Shown: piece after piece, positions 11,916 to 21,700 of the stretch
How positions within the stretch are numbered: position 1 is the first letter of the stretch
How the letters are laid out: every line of letters starts with the position of its first letter
Assembly: GCA_021442155.1 (NCBI GenBank)
Contig: JAKCPB010000358.1
Location: forward strand, 372,001 to 436,000
DNA: 64,000 nucleotides
Reading direction: 5' to 3'
Source of the DNA: Cymbidium sinense
Lineage: Eukaryota; Streptophyta; Magnoliopsida; Asparagales; Orchidaceae
The notes under the pieces: generated by a model
The model's database searches: none
What the model was told of the DNA's origin: nothing
What the model saw: only the letters and a program-made list of their open reading frames with translations
Made by a program: the position numbers and the translations under genes

Positions 11916-12229
11916 AAAAAAAAGCGTACTAATCTTACACCCTAGGCCTACCCCAGACTTACAACCCTAAACCCTAAACCTTGACCCTAGGCCACTGAGC
12001 CACTGGAGCCATAACTGGCACCTAAACCCTGACCATCCATACCACAACCACAAATAAGGCTCTAGGCTGACCCACAAGGGCAAGCCATAGCCCTAAACTA
12101 GCCCTAAAATTCTAACCCTACCACACCTTTGGCCCACTGAGCCACTGGGCCACTAATAAACCCCAACCACATTACCACACACTAAACCTAATCTAAAGTA
12201 ACTAAATAAAAAAATAAACTAAGCACATG
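11916..12229. repeat. Satellite with many CTAGG/CTGAG words before GR-RBP copy 6
   Basis: Counterpart of 5822-6239, but with CCCTAGGCC, CACTGAGCCACTGG and similar words replacing CCCTAAACC. Probable base-calling errors. A remnant of the leader (TAAAGTAACTAAATAAA) is at 12195. Confidence 0.65.
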
Positions 12230-12642
12230 AATGGGAGGTTGGCGGGAAAATCAACTTGTCAGGACTTAGCCAGATCAGCATGGGCAGGTGGTTATATGAG
12301 TGGTGTGTGGGATCTGAAAGAGATGGATATGGATGTGGTGGCGAGTAGTGGTGATTATTGAGGTGGAAGAAGCGATAGATACAATCATGGTAGTGGTAGA
12401 GAGTTCCTGAGATTTGATGGTGGATCCACTACCAGTAGGAGATAGTTGATGGAATGGAGAAACAAAAGAATCCTGTCATATATTTATGAAATGTCTTTAC
12501 ATTAGAAAAGTTCTAGTAGTCTAGGGTTTTAATTTGATCTATGCATGTGCTCATTTTTTATCTATCACTTCATATAAAACTTGTGTGTTACTTGGTTGAT
12601 GAAATTGAAAAGAAATTGAATCTGAATTTTTTTTTAGAAAAA
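12230..12642 (+). pseudogene. GR-RBP copy 6 (heavily eroded)
   Basis: Counterpart of copy 3. It is recognised by AATGGGAGGTTGGCGGG, GGTGGTTATATGAG, the GATTTGATGGTGGATCC block and the 3' UTR with TTACTTGGTTGATGAAAT. Many short deletions break every frame. Copy 3 lacks most of these, so some may be consensus errors in a poorly resolved repeat and not real mutations. Subfamily c. Confidence 0.8.
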
Positions 12643-12689
12643 TCATAAACCCTAAACCTTAAACCCTAAACCCTAAACCCACAAACCCT

Positions 12690-13070
12690 AAATGCTAAAC
12701 CTAAAACCCCTAAACCACACAAACCCTGCTAATCCACCACTACAAAATCCATAAACTCTAAACCCACAAAACTAAACCTAAATAAATAAATAAAAAACTA
12801 GCCCTAAGACCTAACTAGCCTAGACCCAAAGACCCCAGCCCTGCTGGCCTGCATGGGCTGCAGGCCACAAACCACTGGAGTCCCAGATCTGACCCTGGGC
12901 CCTGGGCCACTGGGCCCTAGATTGCACCTGGGCCCCAGAGCTAAATGGGCCTGGGCCACTGATCCCTGGGCCTGACAGGCCCTGAGGCACTCAGGCCCTA
13001 GGCCTGGGGCTGGGCCCAATTAAGCCTAAGGCTAGCCCTAACAAAGGCCTATTAGATAAAGCAAAAATTA
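12690..13070. other. CCCTGGGCC island, probable base-calling artefact
   Basis: The aligned heads in units 1 and 2 (about 290-480, 6790-6970) are CCCTAAA variants. Here they read GGGCCCTGGGCC, CACTGGGCCC and CTGGGCCTG. The Pro/Gly/Ala reading frames that result are not genes. Confidence 0.7.
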
Positions 13071-13440
13071 GATGAGGAAGGCTTAGAAAGATGATAAGAT
13101 AAAGATAAAGATAAATAAAATGAAATAAAAAATATTAAACTAAATCTAAATAAAGAAATAAATAAATAAATAAATACTAAAAAAAAGAAAAAACCTAAAA
13201 TAAAACAAATAAATAAAAACTAAACCTAAAATATAAATAAATAAACTAAAAAAAAATAAAAGAAAACCTAAACAAAATAAAAAATAAGACTGCACTAATA
13301 TAAAATAAAGATAAAACTAGGCTAAAGATAATGAGCTAAAAAAGAATAAATAAATAAAGATAAACTATAAATAAATAAAATAAGAAACTTAGAAATAAGA
13401 TAAAAATAAATAAAATTAAAAAAATAAAATAAAATGTATC

Positions 13441-13480
13441 TAAAATAAATGAAGACCTCTGGTTTTGGTTGTTTTTTTTA
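13441..13480 (+). repeat. Monomer-end box 9
   Basis: Eroded counterpart of boxes 1 and 5: TAAATGAAGACCTCTGG, TTTTGG and a T-run. Confidence 0.45.
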
Positions 13481-13499
13481 AAAGAAACTTAAAGATAAA

Positions 13500-13865
13500 C
13501 CTAAAGCTTGACCAAATCCACTAGGCAAACCCTAAGAGCCACCAACCCTAGCCACTGGCCCCTGACCTGGGCCCTAGGCCTGGGCCCACTGAGCCATGAC
13601 CCTGATCTAGGCCACAAGACCTGAGGCCCCAAGCCCTAGCCACATGGCTGGGCACTGAGCAGACTCATAGGCACTGGCCCTGGCTGCTGGGCCCTGAGTC
13701 TTCCTGGCCCTGGGCCATGGGCCTGGCCCCAGACTAGGCCTTCTAACATAAGCTGAGCTGGGGCAGAATAGATAATGGAATGGGCTGAGCCCTAAGATAA
13801 ATGGATAAATGATTAAGGCTAAAACCAGGCTGGACTGGGCCTAGATCTGGAGCCTATAAATTAAT
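13500..13865. other. CCCTGGGCC island, probable base-calling artefact
   Basis: Aligned with the CCCTAAA heads at 1240-1480 and 7660-7880. Words include GGGCCCTAGGCCTGGGCCC and GGCCCTGGGCCATGGGCC. The G content rises from unit 1 to unit 3. Confidence 0.7.
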
Positions 13866-14214
13866 AATGATAGTAAAAACTAATATAAAATAAAAATACT
13901 ACCTAAGATAAAATGATGCTGACTATAAATATTACTAAAATAAAACAAAATACCATCTAATAAAAGACCCTAAACATTTGACTAATAAAAGATACTAAAC
14001 TAATCAACTAAAATGACCTAAAAACAAAATGAAACAAAGACTGCACTAAAAAAAATAAAATACCACCTAAAATAAAAAACCTAAAATAAATAAAAATACT
14101 ACTAAAATAAATATAAACCTAAACACAAAAAATAAGATAAACCTAAAATAAAAGATAAAATATAACTATAAATAAAATAAATAATTTTAAATAAATAAAA
14201 AATTAAAATAAAAT

Positions 14215-14243
14215 AAATGATAAAAAAAATGCTTGTTTTTAAA
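14215..14243 (+). repeat. Monomer-end box 10
   Basis: Eroded counterpart of boxes 2 and 6: AAATGATAAAAAAAATGCTTG, then TTTTTAAAG. Confidence 0.4.
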
Positions 14244-14430
14244 GATAAAGAAAAACCCTAGGCTAGCCCAGATTCTAAATAATGAGCCACTAATTGGCCA
14301 CTAGACCTAGCCCCACAGACCTGACCTAGGCCCTGGAATAAATTACCCTGATTGCCAAAACTGGTTGACCCTGAATGCAGCCCTGGATGCCTAGACTACA
14401 CAAAACAAAATATAAAGGAATCACCCAAAT

Positions 14431-14850
14431 TGCTTAGATGCAAGGGTTGCCTTCCATGGGCCACAAGGCCAAGGCTGGGTCATATTGGGCTTTTTGGGAG
14501 ATGACCAAAATGGGCCAATAGGCCTAGCTCTGCAGCCGCTCTAGGTACCAACAAAGAGGCTCCTGTGCTGCTAAATAAAAGGAATTGGTGACACGAGTGC
14601 CTGACCTGCGAACACACTAAGGGCCGTAAAACCTGAACATGACCAGGCCCTGGCCCTATCCCAAAAGCTAGATGTCCAGGCCCACTACGGTGGAACCCCA
14701 CAGAACCACAGGATATGCCTTACTGCAGGCTGGAAGCTCTATCTTACGTCGCCAGAGGGGACACAAAATTGGTAGCCTCTACAACTTGGCCACAAGTCCA
14801 CTGTGCCTGCGCTTGTCTAGCCTGGTGCTTGGAAGTAAGTCTAGACCTAA
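14431..14850. other. Unique non-repetitive island of unknown origin
   Basis: About 420 bases of mixed sequence (with GGTACCAACAAAG, GACACGAGTGCC, CTTACGTCGCCAGAGGGGAC) inside a satellite head. It resembles neither telomere repeat, LINE nor GR-RBP, and is absent from units 1 and 2. Reading frames of about 60-70 codons cross it on both strands, but I recognise no protein. It may be a small insertion or a badly resolved stretch. Confidence 0.5.
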
Positions 14851-15418
14851 GATAAATTAAAGAGCCTAAAATTGCGATGAGATAAAATATGTAAAACCTA
14901 AATTGAACCTGTCAATAAAAATCCATTAATAAATTCTATACAAAAAAGCCCTAGAAGATAAAAATAAAATAAAACTACTAATAAATAAATAAGAATAACT
15001 TAAAAATAAAACTAAATGTAAGATAAAATAAAATACCTAAATAAAATAAATAATAAAAACTAAATAATCTTAAAAAAATAAAACCAAGATAAAACTTATT
15101 AATAAAATAAAATCTAAACTGACTATAATAAATATAAAGAAATAAATAAAACAAATAATACCTATCTAAACTAAATAAACTAAATAATAAACCTAAACCA
15201 AACCTAAGATAAATACTACCAAACTACTAAAATAAATAAATAAAAGAAAATAAACCTAAACTATAACCAAAATATAAAACCTAAACAAAAAAAATAAAAT
15301 AAAACTAAACTAAAATAAAAATAACCTAAACCTAAACTTAAAATAAACTAAATTAAAATCTAAATAAAATACATAAACTAAATATAAATAAACTAAATTA
15401 AATAAATAAAATAAAAAG

Positions 15419-15442
15419 ATAAACCTTTGGTTTACAATTTAA
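15419..15442 (+). repeat. Monomer-end box 11
   Basis: Shortened counterpart of boxes 3 and 7: ATAAACCTTTGGTTTACAAT, then TTAAG. GR-RBP copy 7 follows 214 bases on. Confidence 0.6.
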
Positions 15443-15655
15443 GAAAAGCTAGCCCTAAATCCTAAATCCTACACTGACCTAATACCACTAAACCTAAAAA
15501 TCCACACAAACCCTAACCTAGCCTAACCACTACACATGAAACCTAAAATCCTAAACCCTTAATTACAAACCTGCTAAACCTACCACTAAACCTAAACTAA
15601 AATACTATATTTAAAATAAACTAAACCTTAAAACCTAATAAACAAACCTAATCTT

Positions 15656-16084
15656 GAAGAATGGCGGACCTTGATGGAAGGAACTTCAGTCCAGGGCTTG
15701 TTTGGATCGGCGGTGGAGGAGAAGGTGGTGGTGTTAGAGTGGTGGAGGATCTAGAGGTGATGTTGGATGTGGAGGTTGTAGGAGTAGTGGTGGTTATGGA
15801 GGTAGGAAAGCGGCGATGGTTTCAATAGTGGTGGTGGAGGAAGAGATCAGGATCGATGGTGGATCCACTTCTTGAGAGGTTAAGGTGGTTGATTGGAACT
15901 AGGCGAAGAATAGTAATTGATCTTATTATGGTGTCTTTATAATGAGATGGTTCTACTTATCAAGGGATTTTAATTTTCTCTATGGGTGTGTTGTCATTTG
16001 TGTCTAGAAAACTTTGTGTCTTGCTTGGTTGATGAAATCAAAAGAAAAGTTGAATCTAATTTGCTCTATTATTAAAAAGAAAAA
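15656..16084 (+). pseudogene. GR-RBP copy 7 (eroded)
   Basis: Counterpart of copies 1 and 4: GAAGAATGGCGGACCTTGA, then short deletions, then GGTGGAGGAGAAGGTGG and GATCTAGAGGTGATGTTGG as in copy 1. The C-terminus and 3' UTR are recognisable (TTCTACTTATCAAGGGATTT, GCTTGGTTGATGAAATC). No frame stays open. Its 3' flank CTAAACCCTAAACTAAAACT is that of subfamily a. Confidence 0.82.
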
Positions 16085-16911
16085 CCAAAACTAAACCCTA
16101 AACTAAAACTTGAAACCCTAAAACTAAACCCCAAACCACTAAACCTAAACCCTACCACCTACCCTAAATGGGCCCTCCAAAACCCTAAAAACCACCCTAC
16201 CTCATCCCTTTCCTAACTAAAACCTAACTGGGCTAATGACTTAAGATAAAATAAATACCAAAAATGAGATAAAGATAAAATAAAGATAAAAACATAAAAA
16301 CTAGTAAGGCCTAAAATTAAACCTAATGGATAAATGATGGCTAGATAAGATCTAGATGGGAGTACCAAAGTATTTAAATGGGCTACCTAGGCCCTGGGCC
16401 ATGACCACAAGAGCTCTGGCCACACAGGCCTGCCTGAGCCCTAGGCTGACTGGCCCTAGGCACCCCAGCCTAGGCCTGGGCCCTGGCCTAGGCCCTGACC
16501 CTGGGCCTAAAATGAGCCAGCAGGCCTGGGCCCCAGGCCCCCAGCCCACAAACCCTCTGTTATAGGCCCTGGCTGAGCCCACAGGTGGAACTGGGCCATG
16601 GGCCATGGGCCTGGCCTGAGCCCTAGGCCTGGGCCCTGGGCCCTGGGCCCTAGGCATGCAGAGCCACACTGGGCCATGGGCCACTGGGCCATGAGCCTGG
16701 GCAGCCACAGGCTAAGCCTGGGCCCTGGGCCTGGGCCTTGGGCCACAGCACCCAGGCCCTGGGCCTTAAACCCACCTGCTATAATGGGCAAATACCTAGC
16801 TGACCCAGGCTATCTTTTTTTAGGGTAGCCCCCATTTAAGCCCCTAATCCTGGGGTACTAAATAAATTAAAAATCCTAAACCCTATTTAAATCTAAACTA
16901 AACTTAAACTT
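16085..16911. repeat. Satellite of unit 3 between GR-RBP copies 7 and 8
   Basis: Counterpart of 4151-5060 and 10265-11148. The CCCTAAA texture survives to about 16240 and again at 16860-16911. The middle (16370-16860) is a GC-rich island listed separately. No gene. Confidence 0.75.
16370..16860. other. Largest CCCTGGGCC island, probable base-calling artefact
   Basis: Nearly 500 bases of CCTGGGCC, GGGCCATGGGCC and GGCCCTAGGC words. The aligned sequence in unit 1 (about 4600-4980) is C-rich telomere-like repeat. Overlapping Gly/Pro/Ala frames of 70-120 codons on both strands arise from the word periodicity and are not proteins. Confidence 0.7.
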
Positions 16912-17342
16912 AAGAATGGAAGACCTTGGCTGAGGGATATCACTAACGGCTCGGTCTGGGTATATGTTACTATAGGAAGGTGGATTATCATGGTGGTGGA
17001 GGATGTGAGTGGTGATATAGACATGGTAGAGTAGTAGTGTTATGGAGGCAGAGGAGGATGATGGTTACATTCATGGTGGTAGAGGAAGATCAGGGGATAT
17101 GATGGTGGATTCCACTTTTCGAGGGAGAGGGGTGGTTAGATGGGCACTAGAAGGAAGAATGATCATCTAATTTGCTTCTTATGTGTGTCTTTATAGTAGA
17201 GATTTCTAGTTATCTAGGGTTTTTTTTATTTGCTCTGTGCTCATTTTTTATCTATGTTGTTGCTTGTGTCTTAGAAACTTAGTGTTTTACTTGGTTGATG
17301 AAATCAAAGAAGAATTGAATATGAATTTTTCTCATTAAAAAA
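16912..17342 (+). pseudogene. GR-RBP copy 8 (eroded)
   Basis: Counterpart of copies 2 and 5 (AAGAATGGAAGACCTTGGC, TATATGTTACTATAGG, GGATGATGGTTACATTC, ATGATGGTGGATTCC). Many short deletions leave no open frame. The A-rich tail is at about 17336-17342. Subfamily b. The LINE-A 5' end lies 116 bases further, as R1 and R2 follow copies 2 and 5. Confidence 0.82.
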
Positions 17343-17458
17343 TACCTAAACCCTAATCTAAAACCTAAACCCTAAACCTAAAACCTAAACCCACAAACCC
17401 TAAACCCCAACCCTAAACCTAACTACCTAAACCCACAAACCATAAACCTAAAAAAAAA
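17343..17458. repeat. Telomere-like spacer before LINE-A
   Basis: CCCTAAA and CCTAAA words, counterpart of 5524-5690. Confidence 0.75.
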
Positions 17459-17666
17459 TATTAAAAAATTAAAGTGAAGAAACCCCTCGAGCCTCTCCTT
17501 GTGTTCTAGCAATTTTCCTTTCTTGCTCTCATTTTGGGTTTTTGGACCTTTATGATACTATTTTGAGTGATTCTCATTAATCCCTTCGGGTCAATAGAGG
17601 CTGATTTCATGTCTTTCTTGGAGTGACGTTGTGGCTTAGCATCTTCTTTAATGATTCTTGAGGAAA

Positions 17667-19142
17667 ATGGAAGGTCCTATGGATCCTGCTAAGGCATCAT
17701 CTACCCAAGCTTCAGGTGCTTCGAAATCATTTAAAGACATTCTCAGTGGTAAGGATGGTTGTTCAAATGAGTCCCTAGACCTTATTTTGACTTCTTTTTG
17801 ATGCATGCATGCGATTATGTGTTTTGATATGGTTGTGAAAATCTTGCTAAGCCATTTGAATTCACCTTGTTTGGAAAGTTTACTCTTCGTAGGCCTAATC
17901 TGGAAAACATTTGCTCTTTCTTTCATAGTAAACTTTCACATGCTTTTATGATTGGTTTAATTGATCCTCTACATTTTTGATGTTGATAAATGATTTGGAT
18001 TACTCTTTTGTTTTCTCTCATCATTCTTATTTTATTTTCAATTGCCAAATGAGGTTGTTGAAATGGTCTCCACTATTTGAAATTAAAGAAGAATCCCTAA
18101 TTATTCTAGTTTGGATTTCTCTCCCAAATATGCAAATTCATTTTGATAACCAAGAATTCCTTTTTACTATGGGTGCCTTATTTGGTTGGCCATTGCAAAT
18201 TGATCAAGCAACTGTTATAAAATCTCATCCTTCATTGGATAAAATCCTTATTGAATTGGACATTACTAAGAAACACCCAAAAGAAATCTAGTTGGGATCT
18301 AAAAATTATGGTTATATGCAAAGAATTGAATTTGAAAATTTTCTGTCTTTTTTTCTCACTACAAAATCCATGGGCATGATAATTACGAATGTTTCATTCT
18401 TCATCCTCATCTAAAAAGAAAATCCTATTAAAACTTCTATTCTAACCCTAGGTGACCATTAAATATCAAAAAACTACTTTGGAAAAAAAGGATTCTTTGA
18501 ATGTTCCTAATAATGATTTACCTTCTTATATTGAAGGCTTGAATGTGAACAATAATAGCTATTCTAAACTTTTAAATGAGGATTTTGTTTCCTCATTGAT
18601 CCTTGCAACCTTGTGGATTTGATATATGAAAATGAAGCTTTAATGGAGAACATAAATGATAAATTTAATATAATGCATCATTCTAATTCAATGAAAGAAT
18701 GGCTTTAATACCTCATGATAATTAGGTTGATAAATTTGATTCCATAATTCAAATGATTTAACTTCTCAAAAGATTTGCTTTTATCTAATAATTTGGCTAA
18801 TGATGAAGGGTTTGGTGTTCCCACTTGCCTTCTTAATAAATCAGTTTTTACTCGCTCCCTTTCTATTCTTGAAGCTCATTTATCTTTAATAAATTCAGTG
18901 TCTTGGAAGAAGGAGAATTCACTTCTCATCAATAGATTTCTCTAAATCTGAATGAATAATGTTGCTAAATCTTTTTTGGATGATGATTCAAAGGGAAAAG
19001 AAAAGGGCTTCCAAACTTTCTATTTGAAAAAGAAAAAATGTAAAAAAATTTCTCTTAAATTTCCAAGAAACACTAGAACTACTGCACCCTCCCTCTCTTC
19101 TCTCAAGTACCTATTACTCCACTCCCCCCTTTTCTTTTCTTT
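17667..19142 (+). pseudogene. LINE-A ORF1 (DUF4283-like nucleic-acid-binding protein), broken
   Basis: The start is the ATG at 17667: it opens MEGPMDPAKASS and continues through the KSFKDILSGK motif usual near the N-terminus of plant LINE ORF1. A TGA follows at 17799. The next part, in shifted frames, has KPFEFTLFGKFTLRRPNLE, then at 17977-18291 an open stretch with MRLLKWSPLFEIKEES, VWISLPNMQIHFDN and HPSLDKILIELDI. These are DUF4283 hallmarks. The later, low-complexity part is Ser/Asn-rich and ends in a basic tail (KKKKCKKISLKFPR) near 19030-19070. ORF1 proteins coat LINE RNA for target-primed reverse transcription. At least four breaks are visible. Confidence 0.82.
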
Positions 19143-20165
19143 ATGTTTAATCTTTTAGTTTGGAATGTTAAAGGGATCGATACCATCTATATTCATAATT
19201 ATATTAGATATTTTTGTTGTATTCATAATATTTCTTTACATATTATTCTTGAGCCACTTATTCATGCTATTAAAATTAACCATGTTGCTAGAATGATCAA
19301 TTTCAATAAATTTTCTCTAATGTTAGTAATAAGATTTGTTGTTTTTGGAATAACTTTGTAGAAATTTCTATTCTTGATGATTTTTATCAAATTGTCAATG
19401 CTCAAATCTCTTGTGGTGATTGTGTTTTGGGATCTTTTTTGTTTGCATCTTGTAATAGATCTAGTAGAAATCTTCTTTGGGATAACTTGACTAATTTTTC
19501 CACTTCTATCAATAAACCTTGGTTTGTTGGTTGTGATTTCAACACTATTTTGTTCTCTTCTAAATGAAGTGGTTTGCTCTCTAATATTCATTCCATGGAA
19601 GAATTTATCAATATGATCTTTGATTGTAATTTGATTAATATTGGTTTTAAGGGTTTAATTATACTTGGCAAAACTCTAGACTTTGGCAAGGTTGGAAGGT
19701 TGGATTATTTTTACTCATTGGATTACTCAATGGCCTATTACTTCTATCAATCATTTACAGAACCTTGTCTGTCCTCTTTTGGTTTCTATTAAAGATAATT
19801 CTAATAGATTAAAAAAATTTCTCTCTTTTAGATTTGAACATGTGGATTAGCATATTGAGTTTTTTTAATGTTGTGGCTAACAATTGGAAAGTTCCTTTAC
19901 ATCTGATAATTCTATTATGGGGATGAAAAGACTTTGGTTTAAGCTTAAAATACTTAAACAAACTCTGGGTTGGTGGAACAAGCATTATTTAAAAAACCTT
20001 TTTGCTAATATCAAAGATATGGAAAAAATTGGTTTGTGATCTTGAAGTCTCTGTTATGTCTGATACTTCTAAGATTAAGGACTTGACTGAGTGAAAGATA
20101 AACTTTTTAAAATATGGAAGAGACTTATTGATGCCAAAATGTTGCTAGTAAACACATTATAGATG
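19143..20165 (+). pseudogene. LINE-A ORF2, endonuclease region, broken
   Basis: The ATG at 19143 opens MFNLLVWNVKGID, the first motif of the apurinic-type endonuclease. ILEPLIHAIKINHVARM follows, with the likely catalytic Glu, then a frameshift near 19350. The GDFN-like motif appears as PWFVGCDFNTILFSS near 19516-19560 and ends at a TGA. A linker with SIMGMKRLWFKLKILKQ and LGWWNKHY (19913-19990) is typical of plant LINE ORF2. This domain nicks the target DNA. Stops at about 19361, 19567 and later exclude function. Confidence 0.8.
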
Positions 20166-21700
20166 GTGCATGAAAACTAGCTATTTTCATGCTTTAGTTA
20201 ATAAAATGAGAGCCTTAAATAATATTCAAAAAATTAAAGATGATAATGGTGAATGGATTACAAACAATAATGATATTAAGGATTCAGTCAATAATTACTT
20301 TAGAAATATGCTTAATAAGAGTTTCTCTTGTGAAGTTATTTCAAATCACACTTAATTCCTTCTATTATTACCAATGATGATAATAATTTTCTTACTTATA
20401 CTAATGAAGATGAAATTTTAAAGTTCTTAATAGCATGAACATAGATTTATATTGCTAGTTAGGTTTCACTTTTTTTTCTAATAATGTTGGTTTATTATTA
20501 AAATGATTGATTGAGGCTATGGTTAATTTTTTTAATGGAAATCCTTTTCTAGATATTTCTAGCTCTTCTAATGCTCTCATACCTAAGAAAGATAACCGGA
20601 CTATTGGGTGATTTTAGACCTATTAGTCTTTACACCTTCTTCAATAAGGATTTCCAAAGTTCTTGCCACGGCTTAGTCTTTTACTTCATAAGATTATCTC
20701 TCTCTCAACCAAACTGGTTTTGGTTGAGGTAGATCTATTTTGATAACATTTTACTTGCCCAGAATTAATTCATGATTTAGATGCTAAGACTAGAGGTGGA
20801 AACATTCTTTTCAAATTAGATATTACCAAAGCTTTTGATAATATCTCTTGGATTTCCTTTTCCATATTCTAAATTTAATTGGGTTTCTAAATTTATTTTT
20901 CTTATTAAAATTATATTAATGTCTGGTTCTCTATTTTGCTTAATGGGGAAGCTTTGGGCTTCTTTCCTTCTTCCCATGGCTTAAGATAAGGGATCCTTCA
21001 TCTCTTGCTTTATTTATTATTGATGTTGAGTACATATCTAGGAGCATCAATGAGTTATTCTTAAATAATCCTAGTATGTACTACAAAACTTTTGGTGGTC
21101 TTTCCCCACTTAAGCTTTTGCATGATTATTTTATTTTTGCAATGCTTCTATTCATCATATCAAGAACCTCAAGATTTTTTAAATAAATTTGGTAGAAAGT
21201 GGTCTTTCTATCAATGATAACAAAAGCTATTTCTTCTTCGTATCTCCAATAATAAAATCAATCAAATCTACATATCTCTAATTTTAAACATCAACACTTA
21301 CCTCTTAAGTACTTGGGGCTCCTCTTTTAAAGGTCCAAAATGATCCCTCCTTGATGAGTTAATTCAAAATTTTAAATAAATTTCTAAATTCCATTTACTT
21401 TCCTTTGGTGGCATGCTTACTATTTTTAAAGCACTCTCAATTGAATGCTTCTTTATTTGATTCAAACTATTATTCCCACAAATTTTACTCTTATCAAAAT
21501 TGATTGCATGCTTAATAAATGTTTTTGGAGGTCCAATAATTCTATTAAGAGAATGCATTGGACTTCTTGGCATAAATGTTGTGGTCCTTTGGGTGAAGGT
21601 GGACTTGGTTGCAAACCTATTCATGAAGCTATCAATTCTCTCATAAGCTCTAGAATTCTAGAAAGAATGATAGCCTTTGGGCTAATTTTATGATGGAAAA
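20166..21700 (+). pseudogene. LINE-A ORF2, reverse transcriptase region, broken
   Basis: The linker SYFHALVNKMRALNNIQKI with DDNGEWITNN is open at 20170-20355. Reverse transcriptase motifs follow in shifting frames: FRPISLYTFFNK (about 20620), FKLDITKAFDNISW (about 20810-20850), GEALGFFPSSHGLR (about 20945-20985) and LPLKYLG (about 21300). The thumb region CFWRSNNSIKRMHWTSW plus GPLGEGGLGCKPIHEA is open at 21445-21693. The aspartate-pair (ADD) segment near 21120-21150 is disrupted. The enzyme copies LINE RNA at the nicked target. Inactive here. Confidence 0.82.

Larger units (their letters stand above)
6494..12445. repeat. Higher-order repeat, unit 2
   Basis: Second tandem copy, aligned with unit 1 through its GR-RBP copies (9813, 11149, 12230), its boxes and its LINE 5'-end segment (11790). 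It has several islands, for example near 7680-7870 and 8585-8790, where CTAA words of unit 1 are replaced by CTGA, CTAG or CTGG. The copies otherwise match base for base over long stretches, so the duplication is fairly recent. Confidence 0.85.
12643..15655. repeat. Telomere-like satellite of unit 3, rich in GC islands
   Basis: Counterpart of 231-3670 and 6725-9812, with boxes 9 to 11. Heads are filled with CCCTGGGCC, CACTGGCCC and CCTGAGCC words (12690-13070, 13500-13865, 14255-14430). Bodies keep the AAATAAA/CCTAAA texture with more G (GATAAA for AATAAA). A stretch of unique sequence lies at 14431-14850. No gene. Confidence 0.8.
12446..17458. repeat. Higher-order repeat, unit 3, interrupted by LINE-A
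   Basis: Third copy of the block, with GR-RBP copies at 15656 and 16912 where copies 1 and 2 lie in unit 1. It is shorter than the others and carries many small indels and GC-rich islands. Beyond 17458 the LINE 5' segment continues into the full LINE-A body, whereas in units 1 and 2 it stops after about 90 bases. Box 4 and a fourth GR-RBP copy are not found at the expected place. Confidence 0.75.

Noticed and set aside
14672..14860. A 62-codon frame as a real gene
   Set aside because: No recognisable domain, no conservation in units 1 and 2, and it lies in a doubtful part of the assembly.
12804..16828. Gly/Pro/Ala-rich frames on both strands at 12804-13019 and 16352-16828
   Set aside because: Produced by CCCTGGGCC words that are probably base-calling errors; they read open on both strands at once.
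17648..17926. Antisense frames across LINE ORFs (also 19262-19591, 21364-21624, 47974-48174, 49937-50293)
   Set aside because: The sense strand encodes recognisable LINE domains there.
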